From contig NZ_JYLL01000006.1 in the NCBI RefSeq assembly GCF_001439695.1, positions 62,001-126,000 of the forward strand: DNA of 64,000 nucleotides. Direction: 5' to 3'. Made by a program: the position numbers and the translations under genes. This DNA is from Pseudomonas veronii. Its GTDB lineage: Bacteria > Pseudomonadota > Gammaproteobacteria > Pseudomonadales > Pseudomonadaceae. A model generated the notes under the pieces. It was not told the origin of the DNA. It made no database searches and was given only the letters and a program-made list of their open reading frames with translations. Below are positions 53,107 through 60,197 of the stretch, piece by piece (position 1 is the stretch's first letter; every line of letters starts with the position of its first letter).

Positions 53107-53145
53107 AAGCCCTGGAGCCGCGAACCTCCGGGGCTTTGCTTTTTT
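53107..53145 (+). terminator. Orphan rho-independent terminator
   Basis: An 11-bp stem (AAGCCCTGGAG, 53107-53117, with 53126-53136; one T-G pair) and 8-base loop is followed by TTGCTTTTTT. No credible plus-strand gene lies directly upstream, so it may end a small RNA or be left from a lost gene. Confidence 0.8.
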
Positions 53146-53429
53146 GGCGCAGGCTGACACCCAACTCTTCTGGGCATTTTTCCTTTGGCCCTAAATTGTT
53201 CAGGGCGCTGGGCGAAATCCCTTTCAGTACCGACATGGCCGAAATCGGAATGGTTGTGATGTGCCTTGATCTTTCCCGATAGACACGTTCGATTGCCCCC
53301 CGCCGGATTGTTTGGTTGTCATGGATTTGGTGTGTTTGTGCATTGGCGTAGCCGTGAAGCAAGCCTACGATCAGCCCCTGAGACAGCCGACCTTGCGATT
53401 GCTCATGGTCGCGTTTAGCGCGGATACAA

Positions 53430-53455
53430 AAACGCCCGCGTGGCGGCGGGCGTTT
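53430..53455 (-). terminator. Rho-independent terminator of the CigR-like gene
   Basis: AAACGCCCGC (53430-53439) pairs with GCGGGCGTTT (53446-53455), and the minus strand continues into T residues. It is 28 bases beyond the stop of the CigR-like gene. Confidence 0.88.
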
Positions 53456-53482
53456 GGCATAGATCGTCGAAGCGTTATCGCC

Positions 53483-53941
53483 TTAATCGAAGGCGCCGTT
53501 GAGGACTTCGTAGATTATGCCGGAAGCAATTGCGACCAGTATCAAGTCCGTGCCTGCCTGCTGCCATTCGTAGCCGTCGTAATGTGGAAGTCTGCCCAGC
53601 AATCGACCATCAAGCTTCTTGGCGATGCCTGGAGGAAGAGGCTTCCCTCTGGCGAGGTTCTTTTGTATTCCGGGTGGCAGTGAAGGGCCTGGGCTCCAGT
53701 AGTCACGGTAGCCGCCGAGCACTCCCAATACGCTGCCGCGGTCAATGCTTGGCCCGCGAGACCAGTCGTCTCCGCTCGGACCTTTCCCCTTATTACCCTG
53801 GTTGCCATGACCCTGACCACCTTGTGAGTTGCCTTTTCCATTGCCTTGACCTTTCCCATTGCCAGGGTCTGCGAGTGCAGCCACCGAGCCAACGGCCAAA
53901 GTAAGGCAGATAGCAGCTACAAGCGTGCGTGATCTAAACAT
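53483..53941 (-). CDS. CigR-like exported or inner-membrane protein
   Basis: 152 residues. The signal peptide ends at ALA (about 24) and is followed by a Gly/Asn/Lys/Gln-rich low-complexity stretch (GNGKGQGNGKGNSQGGQGHG). The C-terminal half (GKPLPPGIAKKLDGRLLGRL, PHYDGYEW, IASGIIYEVLNGAFD) strongly resembles the CigR/RcnB-like family; Salmonella CigR is an anti-virulence factor that binds MgtC. The link to a cation ATPase nearby is suggestive, but no MgtC gene is in the window. Confidence 0.8.
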   Translation of the reverse strand: MFRSRTLVAAICLTLAVGSVAALADPGNGKGQGNGKGNSQGGQGHGNQGNKGKGPSGDDWSRGPSIDRGSVLGVLGGYRDYWSPGPSLPPGIQKNLARGKPLPPGIAKKLDGRLLGRLPHYDGYEWQQAGTDLILVAIASGIIYEVLNGAFD

Positions 53942-54533
53942 GACGGTCTTCTCCGGAAGGGAATGCTCCCTGAAATGTAGACGGTATTGAAGGTTTTGGT
54001 TCCGTAATACTCATCCCGCTCGCTGCATCCGTTAACGGAGCGTGGCGCCCAACGATAACCGCCGATTAGGCCCCCTCCAGGTTAAAAAATTGCGGGATCA
54101 GGTGCTGCTTTCGAATTCACCAATCGTCGATGCCTTACACCCAGCACTGCCAAACACGTACATACATTCCCCTTGTATTTGATAGCTTAAAGCCATCAAG
54201 CGGCATGCCTCATGCGCAGAGCCACCTTGGACAAGACGTAGACGTCTGGCAATCATCACTCATTGGTGAATTGTTTCTATCAGGGAAGAGGATCTGAAGC
54301 GGGTGACCGCCACCCCATCCTCCATAGCCAAATGCTCAGGCATGCACGCGCGCCTATGGCTGACCCTGCCCGACCAAAGCGTTAAGCATTGGTGCCTTCC
54401 CAGGAATCTGTTTTGCGACCAACAGTCGTTGCCCAGGAGCACCCTCAGGAAATGGATTCCGGAAACCATTCAATAGACGGGGCGAACTCCGAAAAGCCAA
54501 ACGAGTAGGAACTTAAATATGGAGATTTATAGT
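53942..54533. other. Gap between the CigR-like and cystatin-like genes
   Basis: These 592 bases show no convincing gene or repeat. A 69-codon open reading on the minus strand at 54260-54469 shows no protein pattern. The last 60 bases carry the leader of the cystatin-like gene. Confidence 0.45.
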
Positions 54534-54809
54534 ATGTCAGCTCAAGAAAACTACGTTGGTGTTGGCGGATGGACTGCTTACCACGAACTGACTCCAAAGG
54601 ACCATGCTGTATTCAAAGAAGCCTTGGAAGGCTTTGTGGGGGTGCAATACACCCCTGAGACGGTTGCGACCCAGGTCGTCGCCGGCACAAACTATCGCTA
54701 TCACGCCAAAGCACAGCAGCCTGGTTCGCCAGCAATCTGGGCAGCAATCGTAGAAATCTACGCCCCCCTCAAAGGTAAGCCGCACATCACCCAGATCATC
54801 CGCATCTAA
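54534..54809 (+). CDS. Cystatin-like small cytoplasmic protein
   Basis: 91 residues from MSAQENYVGVGGWTAYHELT; an ATG 15 bases earlier (54519, AGGAA 8 bases upstream) would add five residues. An N-terminal GGW, the QVVAG loop (about 48-52, in TQVVAGTNYRYHA) and the following beta strands match the plan of cystatins, small inhibitors of papain-like proteases. There is no signal peptide and the second Trp loop of eukaryotic cystatins is not clear. Function is inferred from motif only. Confidence 0.6.
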   Translation: MSAQENYVGVGGWTAYHELTPKDHAVFKEALEGFVGVQYTPETVATQVVAGTNYRYHAKAQQPGSPAIWAAIVEIYAPLKGKPHITQIIRI

Positions 54810-54918
54810 GCGCGCTTAACACCCTTCGGGTCACGCGAGGATTGCGGGACTCGAAGGCTGATCGCGCGCCCTTGCTTGTGCTGCGCTTCTGGCTTCTCCC
54901 TCCCCTGGAGCCGCAAGC

Positions 54919-55173
54919 ATGACGATTGATGTCCTCCCCGATCTGAATGCGTATCCCACCCCTGAGCGGGCGTTTCGCTATCTGCGACTTATTGCGAGGT
55001 GGCCGAGGCTCGTGGGGTGCGATGAAGGCTACGTGCCGGACCTCTTCCCCGCCCAGCATTACGGCGACTACCTGATCCTGAACATCGACCTGAAGCCAGG
55101 CCGGATCAAAAACTGGAGAAAGCCGATCGCCACCGACATCGAAAAGATGATCGAGGCGAACCAGGAAGACTGA
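54919..55173 (+). CDS. Small protein, unknown function
   Basis: 84 residues from MTIDVLPDLNAYPTPERAFR, with GGAG 9 bases upstream. It has a conserved-looking core (LIARWPRLVGCDEGYVPDLFP, DYLILNIDLKPGRIKNWRKP), no signal and no membrane helix. I do not recognise it. It follows the cystatin-like gene on the same strand, but the 109-bp gap makes one operon uncertain. Confidence 0.55.
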   Translation: MTIDVLPDLNAYPTPERAFRYLRLIARWPRLVGCDEGYVPDLFPAQHYGDYLILNIDLKPGRIKNWRKPIATDIEKMIEANQED

Positions 55174-55312
55174 TCAACCAGCGCCGTGTATCGGATATCG
55201 CTCAGCCCTCTGTGATGACAGCAGGGTGTCACCTTGCCCCTGGCCTTAGCGGATTTTGTCGCGGCGTAGACGGGCAACACTCGGAGGGGCGACATCCGAT
55301 GCGGACGAATTC

Positions 55313-55336
55313 GCGGCCTATAACGCTATAGGCCGC
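55313..55336. other. Perfect hairpin GCGGCCTATA / TATAGGCCGC
   Basis: A 10-bp perfect stem with a 4-base loop lies 17 bases beyond the stop of the Asp/Arg/Tyr-rich lipoprotein gene. There is no T-run on the minus strand, so it may be a weak terminator or a palindrome with another use. Confidence 0.5.
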
Positions 55337-55353
55337 CACTGATACTCAAGGAA

Positions 55354-55593
55354 TCAGTCATCCCGATCATCACGATCTCGACCGTGATAACGATCATACC
55401 CGCGATCATCGTATCGGCGATCGTACCCACGGCCCCGACCTTGGTCATCGTAGCCCTGGTCGTATCTGCGCCCATGATCATCCCCTCTGTAACGATCATG
55501 CCCATACCGTCCTCCGTCGTCCCAGATAGGCACGCAACCACCAAGCAGAATAAGACCAGAAATGGCCAAAAGGGTTATTGCTGCGCGCTTCAT
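55354..55593 (-). CDS. Small lipoprotein with a Tyr/Arg/Asp/Gly-rich tail
   Basis: 79 residues. Signal and lipobox LLGGC put Cys at 20. The mature 60 residues are almost only D, R, Y, G and H in repeats (DRYRGDDHGRRYDQGYDDQG), a low-complexity chain likely disordered and zwitterionic. AGGA stands about 8 bases before the ATG. A perfect 10-bp hairpin lies beyond its stop (55313-55336). Confidence 0.7.
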   Translation of the reverse strand: MKRAAITLLAISGLILLGGCVPIWDDGGRYGHDRYRGDDHGRRYDQGYDDQGRGRGYDRRYDDRGYDRYHGRDRDDRDD

Positions 55594-55995
55594 CTTGAAC
55601 GTCCTAATTGCTTGAGAGGGTTAATTTTTTGACTGCAAATCAGCCCAATGATTCAGCCGTGCCCGCGAATAAACATCGGCCCGAGCGGCCGCCAGGGCAT
55701 GATCAATTACACGTCGCTGAAGAGCATCGCGCCGGGGAAAATTGGCCAGGCCGATCTACCTGAGCGCCATGTGCATCGACGCCCGGGGCGACCGCTACAG
55801 CAAGTCCGTGGAGAGGGTGAGCACTAAAACCTTCAAGGCTGCCGCTACCGGCTTGTCCGACTCCGAGGCCGCGTCATACCCGTTCTTCAATGCTGATCCA
55901 GCGGTTATTGCTGTGACAACGGCACTGCCGCTAGCGCCGCTATCAAAATTCGCATGTCGTACCTTGTCCATAGATGGCATTGATATCTACAGCGC
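55594..55995. other. Gap with no supported gene
   Basis: These 402 bases contain the leader of the 55354-55593 lipoprotein gene on its right side. Several frames are open in part (for example 55742 onward on the plus strand), but none has a ribosome site and family-like sequence together. It may hold pieces of a decayed phage or island gene. Confidence 0.45.
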
Positions 55996-56352
55996 TCATC
56001 GAGAGCAAGCACTCACGACACCGAATATTTTGTCTGATGGCGACTGCCAGGTACGGAAAAAATGGTATCGGACAAGTGAACCTATTCCTTTCGGATCAAC
56101 GTCAGCCAGATGCCATGGGTTCTCAGGATTCGGTGCTATCACCGTGTATCGGTCGCCCGAAGTCTGCAAAATCCCTCCGAGGCTTCCACCTACCAGGTCG
56201 GTCGCCTGCCACCCATCTCTGATGCACTCGGCGACAGCCTTAGCCGAATGCTTCGACTCGATTTCAAGCAATGGTGGATTCTTCCTGATGTCACCAACGC
56301 TTGAACACCCAGCCAGCAGAATAACCGCCAGTCCCGCTACAACACTTCGCAT
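55996..56352 (-). CDS. Putative lipoprotein, unknown function
   Basis: 118 residues from MRSVVAGLAVILLAGCSSVG, lipobox LLAGC with Cys at 16. The mature part starts with IRKNPPLLEIESKHSAKAVAECIRDGW and ends with a hydrophobic beta pattern. I recall similar small lipoproteins in Pseudomonas genomes and phage-derived regions but no function. A terminator (56407-56429) separates it from the next gene upstream. Confidence 0.7.
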   Translation of the reverse strand: MRSVVAGLAVILLAGCSSVGDIRKNPPLLEIESKHSAKAVAECIRDGWQATDLVGGSLGGILQTSGDRYTVIAPNPENPWHLADVDPKGIGSLVRYHFFRTWQSPSDKIFGVVSACSR

Positions 56353-56404
56353 GTCGTTCCCTCTTTGGTTTGGCGGGACTGTAGCACCTGGCCGCAGAAA
56401 GCAA

Positions 56405-56429
56405 AAAGCCCAGCGCGAGGCTGGGCTCA
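56405..56429 (-). terminator. Terminator of the small membrane protein gene
   Basis: GCCCAGC and GCTGGGC arms with a short loop are followed on the minus strand by TTTTTGC. It lies about 22 bases beyond the stop at 56451. Two look-alikes are at 56823-56847 and 57243-57264. Confidence 0.85.
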
Positions 56430-56450
56430 AAGCAACTAATCTGCAAGAGA

Positions 56451-56765
56451 CTAAGCGTCTGGAACTTCTTTATCGAGTGCAAGCTTTGGATCAGCCACCT
56501 CTACCCAGCCCTTCTTCAAATACTCATCTGCCACAATTTTACGTATCAAAAAACAGTAGATGATTGGCAGTCCAGCAATAGGTATAGCTGCCCAAGGCGG
56601 GCCTGCAAACAGCCCCAACCCTATAGCAATACCCCAGATCAATAAGTGGCGCCAAAGGCCGGCGAAGCAAAGATAGAGTGGGCCTAGGAACAATATTGCC
56701 AGAACCTGAAACGCATCGACTTCTTCAACCTTGCCATTGTCTAGACTTTTGAAGTATCGGGCCAT
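56451..56765 (-). CDS. Small membrane protein
   Basis: 104 residues from MARYFKSLDNGKVEEVDAFQ. Two to three hydrophobic segments (VLAILFLGPLYLCFAGLW, LLIWGIAIGLGLFAGPPWAA, IPIAGLPIIYCFLI) are followed by an acidic tail. It probably sits in the inner membrane. The family is not recognised. Confidence 0.65.
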   Translation of the reverse strand: MARYFKSLDNGKVEEVDAFQVLAILFLGPLYLCFAGLWRHLLIWGIAIGLGLFAGPPWAAIPIAGLPIIYCFLIRKIVADEYLKKGWVEVADPKLALDKEVPDA

Positions 56766-56822
56766 TGCACTCTCCGTGTGGGGGTTAATTCGGAAAAATA
56801 GCACTGGGAAAGCCAGATGCAA

Positions 56823-56847
56823 AGAGCCCTGCGTGGGGCTGGGCTCT
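56823..56847 (-). terminator. Terminator of the ABM-domain gene
   Basis: AGAGCCC (56823-56829) and GGGCTCT (56841-56847) arms, followed on the minus strand by TTTG. It lies 24 bases beyond the stop at 56871, about 417 bp from the terminator at 56405. Confidence 0.75.
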
Positions 56848-56870
56848 TCTGTTGTGAGCTCAGCCCTTCT

Positions 56871-57179
56871 TCAGTGCGATGAAAGCACCGCCGATTCCAA
56901 AAACAGCACTGTAGCCGGCCCCGCACGGAACGTCGGGTTGTGCTTGGCTGCCTCAAGCATATGCGGAGCGAGATCATGTGCATCAAGCGCTTCTTTTGAT
57001 GCCCACTTCTCGATCAATACAAAGCTATCGCTATTTCCGACTACAGGGTGGATATCATATTGAATGCACCCTTGCTCAGCCCTGACCAAAGGAGCGAGTT
57101 TTTCAAAAGCCGCGAGCTGGTCCGAGCCTCGACCTGGCTGGGTATTGATGATGACGACAAGCCGAACTTCATCAGACAT
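56871..57179 (-). CDS. Antibiotic-biosynthesis-monooxygenase-domain protein (YgiN-like)
   Basis: 102 residues from MSDEVRLVVIINTQPGRGSD. The ABM ferredoxin-like fold shows in FEKLAPLVRAEQGCIQYDIHP, FVLIEKWASKEALDAHDLAPHM. Members act as heme- or quinone-linked monooxygenases or as dimeric ligand-binding proteins. The function here is unknown. Confidence 0.8.
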   Translation of the reverse strand: MSDEVRLVVIINTQPGRGSDQLAAFEKLAPLVRAEQGCIQYDIHPVVGNSDSFVLIEKWASKEALDAHDLAPHMLEAAKHNPTFRAGPATVLFLESAVLSSH

Positions 57180-57242
57180 AGGTAACACGCCGCATACTAA
57201 AGAGGGGAAAATACAGTACGCTACAACCAAGTACAGATGCAA

Positions 57243-57264
57243 AAAGCCCAGCGATGAGCTGGGC
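57243..57264 (-). terminator. Terminator of the 57278-57775 lipoprotein gene
   Basis: GCCCAGC (57246-57252) and GCTGGGC (57258-57264) with a 5-base loop, followed on the minus strand by TTTTTGC. It lies 14 bases beyond the stop and resembles the terminator at 56405-56429 closely. Confidence 0.85.
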
Positions 57265-57277
57265 CTAACTGGTTCAA

Positions 57278-57775
57278 CTAGGCTCCGGTCACGGGAACTC
57301 TGCCAGCGTTGCAGTAAGGTAGTTGAATCTTTGATTTAGACTTATCGGCGGACTTCACCGTCCCATAGGCGGTTGCTAGTGTGGACACCGCGTCCACTGC
57401 CATCTTCAGTCCGGGTGTCGAATCGGCGCCCACCTTTGCCAAGCTACCGTTATCGTTTAGGTCTACTGAGAATTTAGAAGTTTCGAGCCATCCAGCCTCG
57501 TAACGGATATAGCTTTCCTGGGCCGCCGGGATTAGCTTCGTTTCAGTGACTTGGACCGCAAAGCAGCCAGTGTTTTCGTCGCCGCCGGCGTAACGTAGCA
57601 TCTCACCTTCTTTATTCAGGATTTTGTCCTGAATGTAATGCTCCTTTACCTGAACTAGCCGAAAAAAAGGAACACCCTCACAACCATTCTTGCAGTCAGA
57701 TTGCTCATACGTGACAATTTTCCCTGAGCATCCTGCCAGCACGGCTATCACTGAAAAAAACATAAACCGTTTCAT
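57278..57775 (-). CDS. Putative lipoprotein, unknown function
   Basis: 165 residues from MKRFMFFSVIAVLAGCSGKI, lipobox VLAGC with Cys at 16. It has cysteines in QSDCKNGCEGVPFF and AGGDENTGCFAV that could form a periplasmic disulfide, and the end is Ser/Lys-rich. I do not recognise the family. It is the first minus-strand gene after the integrase remnant. Confidence 0.68.
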   Translation of the reverse strand: MKRFMFFSVIAVLAGCSGKIVTYEQSDCKNGCEGVPFFRLVQVKEHYIQDKILNKEGEMLRYAGGDENTGCFAVQVTETKLIPAAQESYIRYEAGWLETSKFSVDLNDNGSLAKVGADSTPGLKMAVDAVSTLATAYGTVKSADKSKSKIQLPYCNAGRVPVTGA

Positions 57776-57869
57776 GCCCACTTCCTCCCCTATATGGCTT
57801 ATTGCCACAACAAGATCGTAGCGGGCGCTAGCGGAAGCGCCATTTTTCTACGATCTCACCTGCTGAGAG

Positions 57870-58073
57870 ATGGCTTGCGAGAAAGCTATCGAACAAGGAG
57901 ATCCGATGCTCACTGCAAAGATCGGCGGGTTTCAATTCCGAGATATCCGACCCAAGGCGGCGTCTGAAATTGTGGATATCGGCGATGCGAGCCTGCTATT
58001 GGGGCATAGCAATCAGGAAATCACAAAGCGCGTTTATAGGAGACTCGGCGCCACCGCAAAGCCGTCAAAATAG
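57870..58073 (+). pseudogene. Tyrosine integrase, C-terminal remnant
   Basis: About 67 residues with FQFRDIRPKAASEI (second catalytic Arg), LLGHSNQEITK (His) and RVYRRLG (Tyr nucleophile), the C-terminal box of phage or island integrases. The rest of the catalytic domain and the DNA-binding part are missing. It points toward the tRNA-Ser and ends 115 bp before it, where an integrase normally lies. It is probably inactive. Confidence 0.8.
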
Positions 58074-58153
58074 AAAAGTTATGGAACGCTTCCATAATAG
58101 TTCTGGAACGCCGAGCAAATTAAGATCGGAAGTGTCCAAGCCCCAGAAACGCA

Positions 58154-58177
58154 AAAGCCCCGCATCAGCGGGGCTTT
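58154..58177 (-). terminator. Terminator after tRNA-Ser
   Basis: AAAGCCCCGC (58154-58163) and GCGGGGCTTT (58168-58177) with a 4-base loop; the minus strand continues TTTTGCG. It lies 12 bases beyond the tRNA 3' end. Confidence 0.85.
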
Positions 58178-58188
58178 CGTGTAAATCT

Positions 58189-58279
58189 TGGCGGGAAACC
58201 AGGGATTCGAACCCTGGGAACGCTATTAACGTTCGCCGGTTTTCAAGACCGGTGCATTCAACCACTCTGCCAATTTCCC
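58189..58279 (-). tRNA. tRNA-Ser (UGA anticodon)
   Basis: 91 bases. The acceptor pairs GGGAAAT with GTTTCCC, CCA is encoded at the 3' end, the anticodon arm is CCGGT-CTTGAAA-ACCGG with UGA in the loop, a long variable arm (GAACG...CGTTC) marks a class II tRNA, and the T arm is CAGGG-TTCGAAT-CCCTG. The integrase remnant sits on its 3' side. Confidence 0.95.
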
Positions 58280-58431
58280 TTTTGCATCACAGGATTATAG
58301 CAGCCCATCCTGTCTCAGCGGGCGCCATAATACCCGAATGAAACACACTGTCAAACTCTCGCCATCGCTTGTTACAGAGCGTCTGTTATGATCTTTGCGA
58401 CTGAACGTTTCAAAACCGAAGGAGTGTCGCC

Positions 58432-59103
58432 ATGCGCGAACAGAATTACGCAGTGAATGGTAACGCGCAGGCTGAGCAGCTTGAAGTCAGCCGCGTCTTG
58501 CGCAACACCTATGGCTTGCTCGCCCTTACCCTCGCATTCAGCGGCGTGATGGCGTTCATGGCGCAGCAGATGCACGTCGGCTACCCGAATGTCTTTGTCG
58601 TGTTGATCGGCTTCTACGGTCTGTTCTTCCTGACCAACAAGCTGCGTGACTCGGCCTGGGGCCTGGTGTCGGCGTTTGCCTTGACCGGTTTCATGGGCTT
58701 TATCCTCGGCCCGATCCTTAACCGTTACCTCGGCATGGCCGGCGGCGCGGAAGTGGTCAGCTCGGCGTTTGCCATGACAGCCCTGGTGTTTGGTGGTTTG
58801 TCGGCGTATGTGCTGATCACCCGCAAGGACATGAGTTTCCTGGGTGGCTTCATCACCGCCGGCTTCTTCGTGTTGCTGGGGGCAGTGGTCGCTGGCATGT
58901 TCTTCCAGATCAGCGGTCTGCAGTTGGCGATCAGCGCAGGTTTTGTGCTGTTCTCCTCCGTGTGCATCCTGTTCCAGACCAGCGCCATCATCCACGGCGG
59001 TGAGCGCAACTACATCATGGCGACCATCAGCCTGTATGTGTCGATCTACAACCTGTTCATCAGCCTGTTGCAGATCTTCGGCATCATGAGCCGCGACGAC
59101 TGA
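58432..59103 (+). CDS. yccA: Bax inhibitor-1 family membrane protein (YccA-like)
   Basis: 223 residues with seven membrane segments. The opening QLEVSRVLRNTYGLLALTLAFSGVMA and the end ISLYVSIYNLFISLLQIFGI are the pattern of the BI-1/YccA family; E. coli YccA modulates the FtsH protease. AAGGAG precedes the ATG. It is separated from the core gene block by a shared terminator. Confidence 0.92.
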   Translation: MREQNYAVNGNAQAEQLEVSRVLRNTYGLLALTLAFSGVMAFMAQQMHVGYPNVFVVLIGFYGLFFLTNKLRDSAWGLVSAFALTGFMGFILGPILNRYLGMAGGAEVVSSAFAMTALVFGGLSAYVLITRKDMSFLGGFITAGFFVLLGAVVAGMFFQISGLQLAISAGFVLFSSVCILFQTSAIIHGGERNYIMATISLYVSIYNLFISLLQIFGIMSRDD

Positions 59104-59116
59104 TTGCCAACAGTAT

Positions 59117-59153
59117 AAAAAATGCCCCGTATCGCAAGATACGGGGCATTTTT
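59117..59153. terminator. Bidirectional terminator between yccA and murB
   Basis: A stem of about 15 bp (AAAAATGCCCCGTAT, 59118-59132, with 59139-59153) and a 6-base loop is flanked by A-run and T-run, so it can end transcripts from both convergent genes. Confidence 0.92.
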
Positions 59154-59177
59154 GTTTCAGGGCGCTTTGTTCAGGGC

Positions 59178-60197
59178 TCAGTACTGGTTGGGCTCCATCT
59201 CCAGATCGACCTTGAAACGCTGGGCAATATCCTGCTGGATACGTAGCGCCAGGTTGGCAATGTCATGCCCGGTGGCGCCGCCGTAGTTGACCAGCACCAA
59301 TGCCTGCATCTTATGCACGCCGGCATCTCCATCACGAAAGCCCTTCCAACCGGCCTTGTCGATCAACCAGCCGGCAGCGAGTTTCATCTGCCCGTCGGCC
59401 TGGGGATAGGCCACCAAGTCCGGATACAAGCCCTGCAGCTCGGCGGCCAGCGCCTGGGACACCAATGGGTTTTTGAAGAAGCTGCCGGCATTGCCCAGTT
59501 CTGCGGGGTCCGGCAGTTTTTCCCGACGGATGCCGCAGATCGCCCGGCTGACATCGCTCGGGGTGGCGTCGGTAATCCCCTGCCCGGCCAGGCGCTGTTG
59601 CACGGGGCCGTAGTCGAGCTTGAGGTGGCTGACGCGGCTCAGGGCAAACCGCACCCGCAGGATCAGCCAACGTCCGGTTTCGTGTTTGAACAGGCTGTCC
59701 CGGTAGGCGAAGTTGCATTCTTCCAGGCTGAAATCACGTAACTCGCCGGTCTGGCGATCCAGGGCCGTCAAGCCGGCGAACACATCCTTGATCTCCACAC
59801 CGTAGGCGCCGATGTTTTGCATCGGTGCGGCGCCCACGGTGCCCGGGATCAGGCTGAGGTTTTCGAGGCCGCAGAAGCCATGTTCCAGGGTCCACAGTAC
59901 GAACGGGTGCCAGGCTTCGCCCGCTTCGGCCTCGACCACCACATGCTGGCCGTCATCCTGCAGCACCCGAATACCCTGGGTCGCCATGCGCAATACCAAG
60001 GCCGGAATATCCCGGGTCAGCAGCAGGTTGCTGCCACCACCGATCACCAGCAGCGGTACTGCCTGGGCGGCGGCATAGGCCAGGGCCTCGCGAACATCCG
60101 CGTCGCTGTGGGCCTCGGCGAAGAGCTGGGCACGCACGTCGATGCCGAAGCTGTTGAATGGCTTGAGCGATACCTGCGCAAGCACTTGCAAGGTCAT
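59178..60197 (-). CDS. murB: UDP-N-acetylenolpyruvoylglucosamine reductase (MurB)
   Basis: 339 residues. The FAD site is VIGGGSNLLL near 52-61, followed by the type I MurB motif LIPGTVGAAPMQNIGAYGVEI. Catalytic residues are the Ser in GNAGSFFKNP and the Glu near the C terminus. It makes UDP-MurNAc for peptidoglycan. The start overlaps the upstream phosphatase stop by ATGA. Confidence 0.95.
   Translation of the reverse strand: MTLQVLAQVSLKPFNSFGIDVRAQLFAEAHSDADVREALAYAAAQAVPLLVIGGGSNLLLTRDIPALVLRMATQGIRVLQDDGQHVVVEAEAGEAWHPFVLWTLEHGFCGLENLSLIPGTVGAAPMQNIGAYGVEIKDVFAGLTALDRQTGELRDFSLEECNFAYRDSLFKHETGRWLILRVRFALSRVSHLKLDYGPVQQRLAGQGITDATPSDVSRAICGIRREKLPDPAELGNAGSFFKNPLVSQALAAELQGLYPDLVAYPQADGQMKLAAGWLIDKAGWKGFRDGDAGVHKMQALVLVNYGGATGHDIANLALRIQQDIAQRFKVDLEMEPNQY

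Larger units (their letters stand above)
52584..53482. other. Gap downstream of the ATPase with a tRNA-like fragment and an orphan terminator
   Basis: These 899 bases contain a degenerate tRNA-Ser-like segment (52812-52875), a strong plus-strand terminator (53107-53145) with no recognised gene in front of it, and the terminator of the CigR-like gene (53430-53455). Open readings on either strand between 52950 and 53370 look non-coding. This probably is the left edge of a decayed island. Confidence 0.5.

Noticed and set aside
53091..53282. 63-codon open reading on the plus strand
   Set aside because: The reading runs through a perfect terminator stem and shows no family sequence.
52955..53362. 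135-codon open reading on the minus strand
   Set aside because: It overlaps the orphan terminator, has no ribosome site or protein pattern, and its composition looks random.
54260..54469. 69-codon open reading on the minus strand
   Set aside because: No ribosome site, no family pattern and no conserved feature; treated as chance.
55795..55980. 61-codon open reading on the minus strand, perhaps a helical protein
   Set aside because: The sequence is Ala/Ser/Val-rich and protein-like, but there is no start site with a ribosome site and it ends abruptly; it may be a fragment but is not supported.
57230..57275. Integron attC site at the repeated terminator hairpins
   Set aside because: One copy is followed by GCCTAAC, which fits RYYYAAC, but the other two lack both core sites and there is no integron integrase; simple terminators with T-runs explain the pattern.
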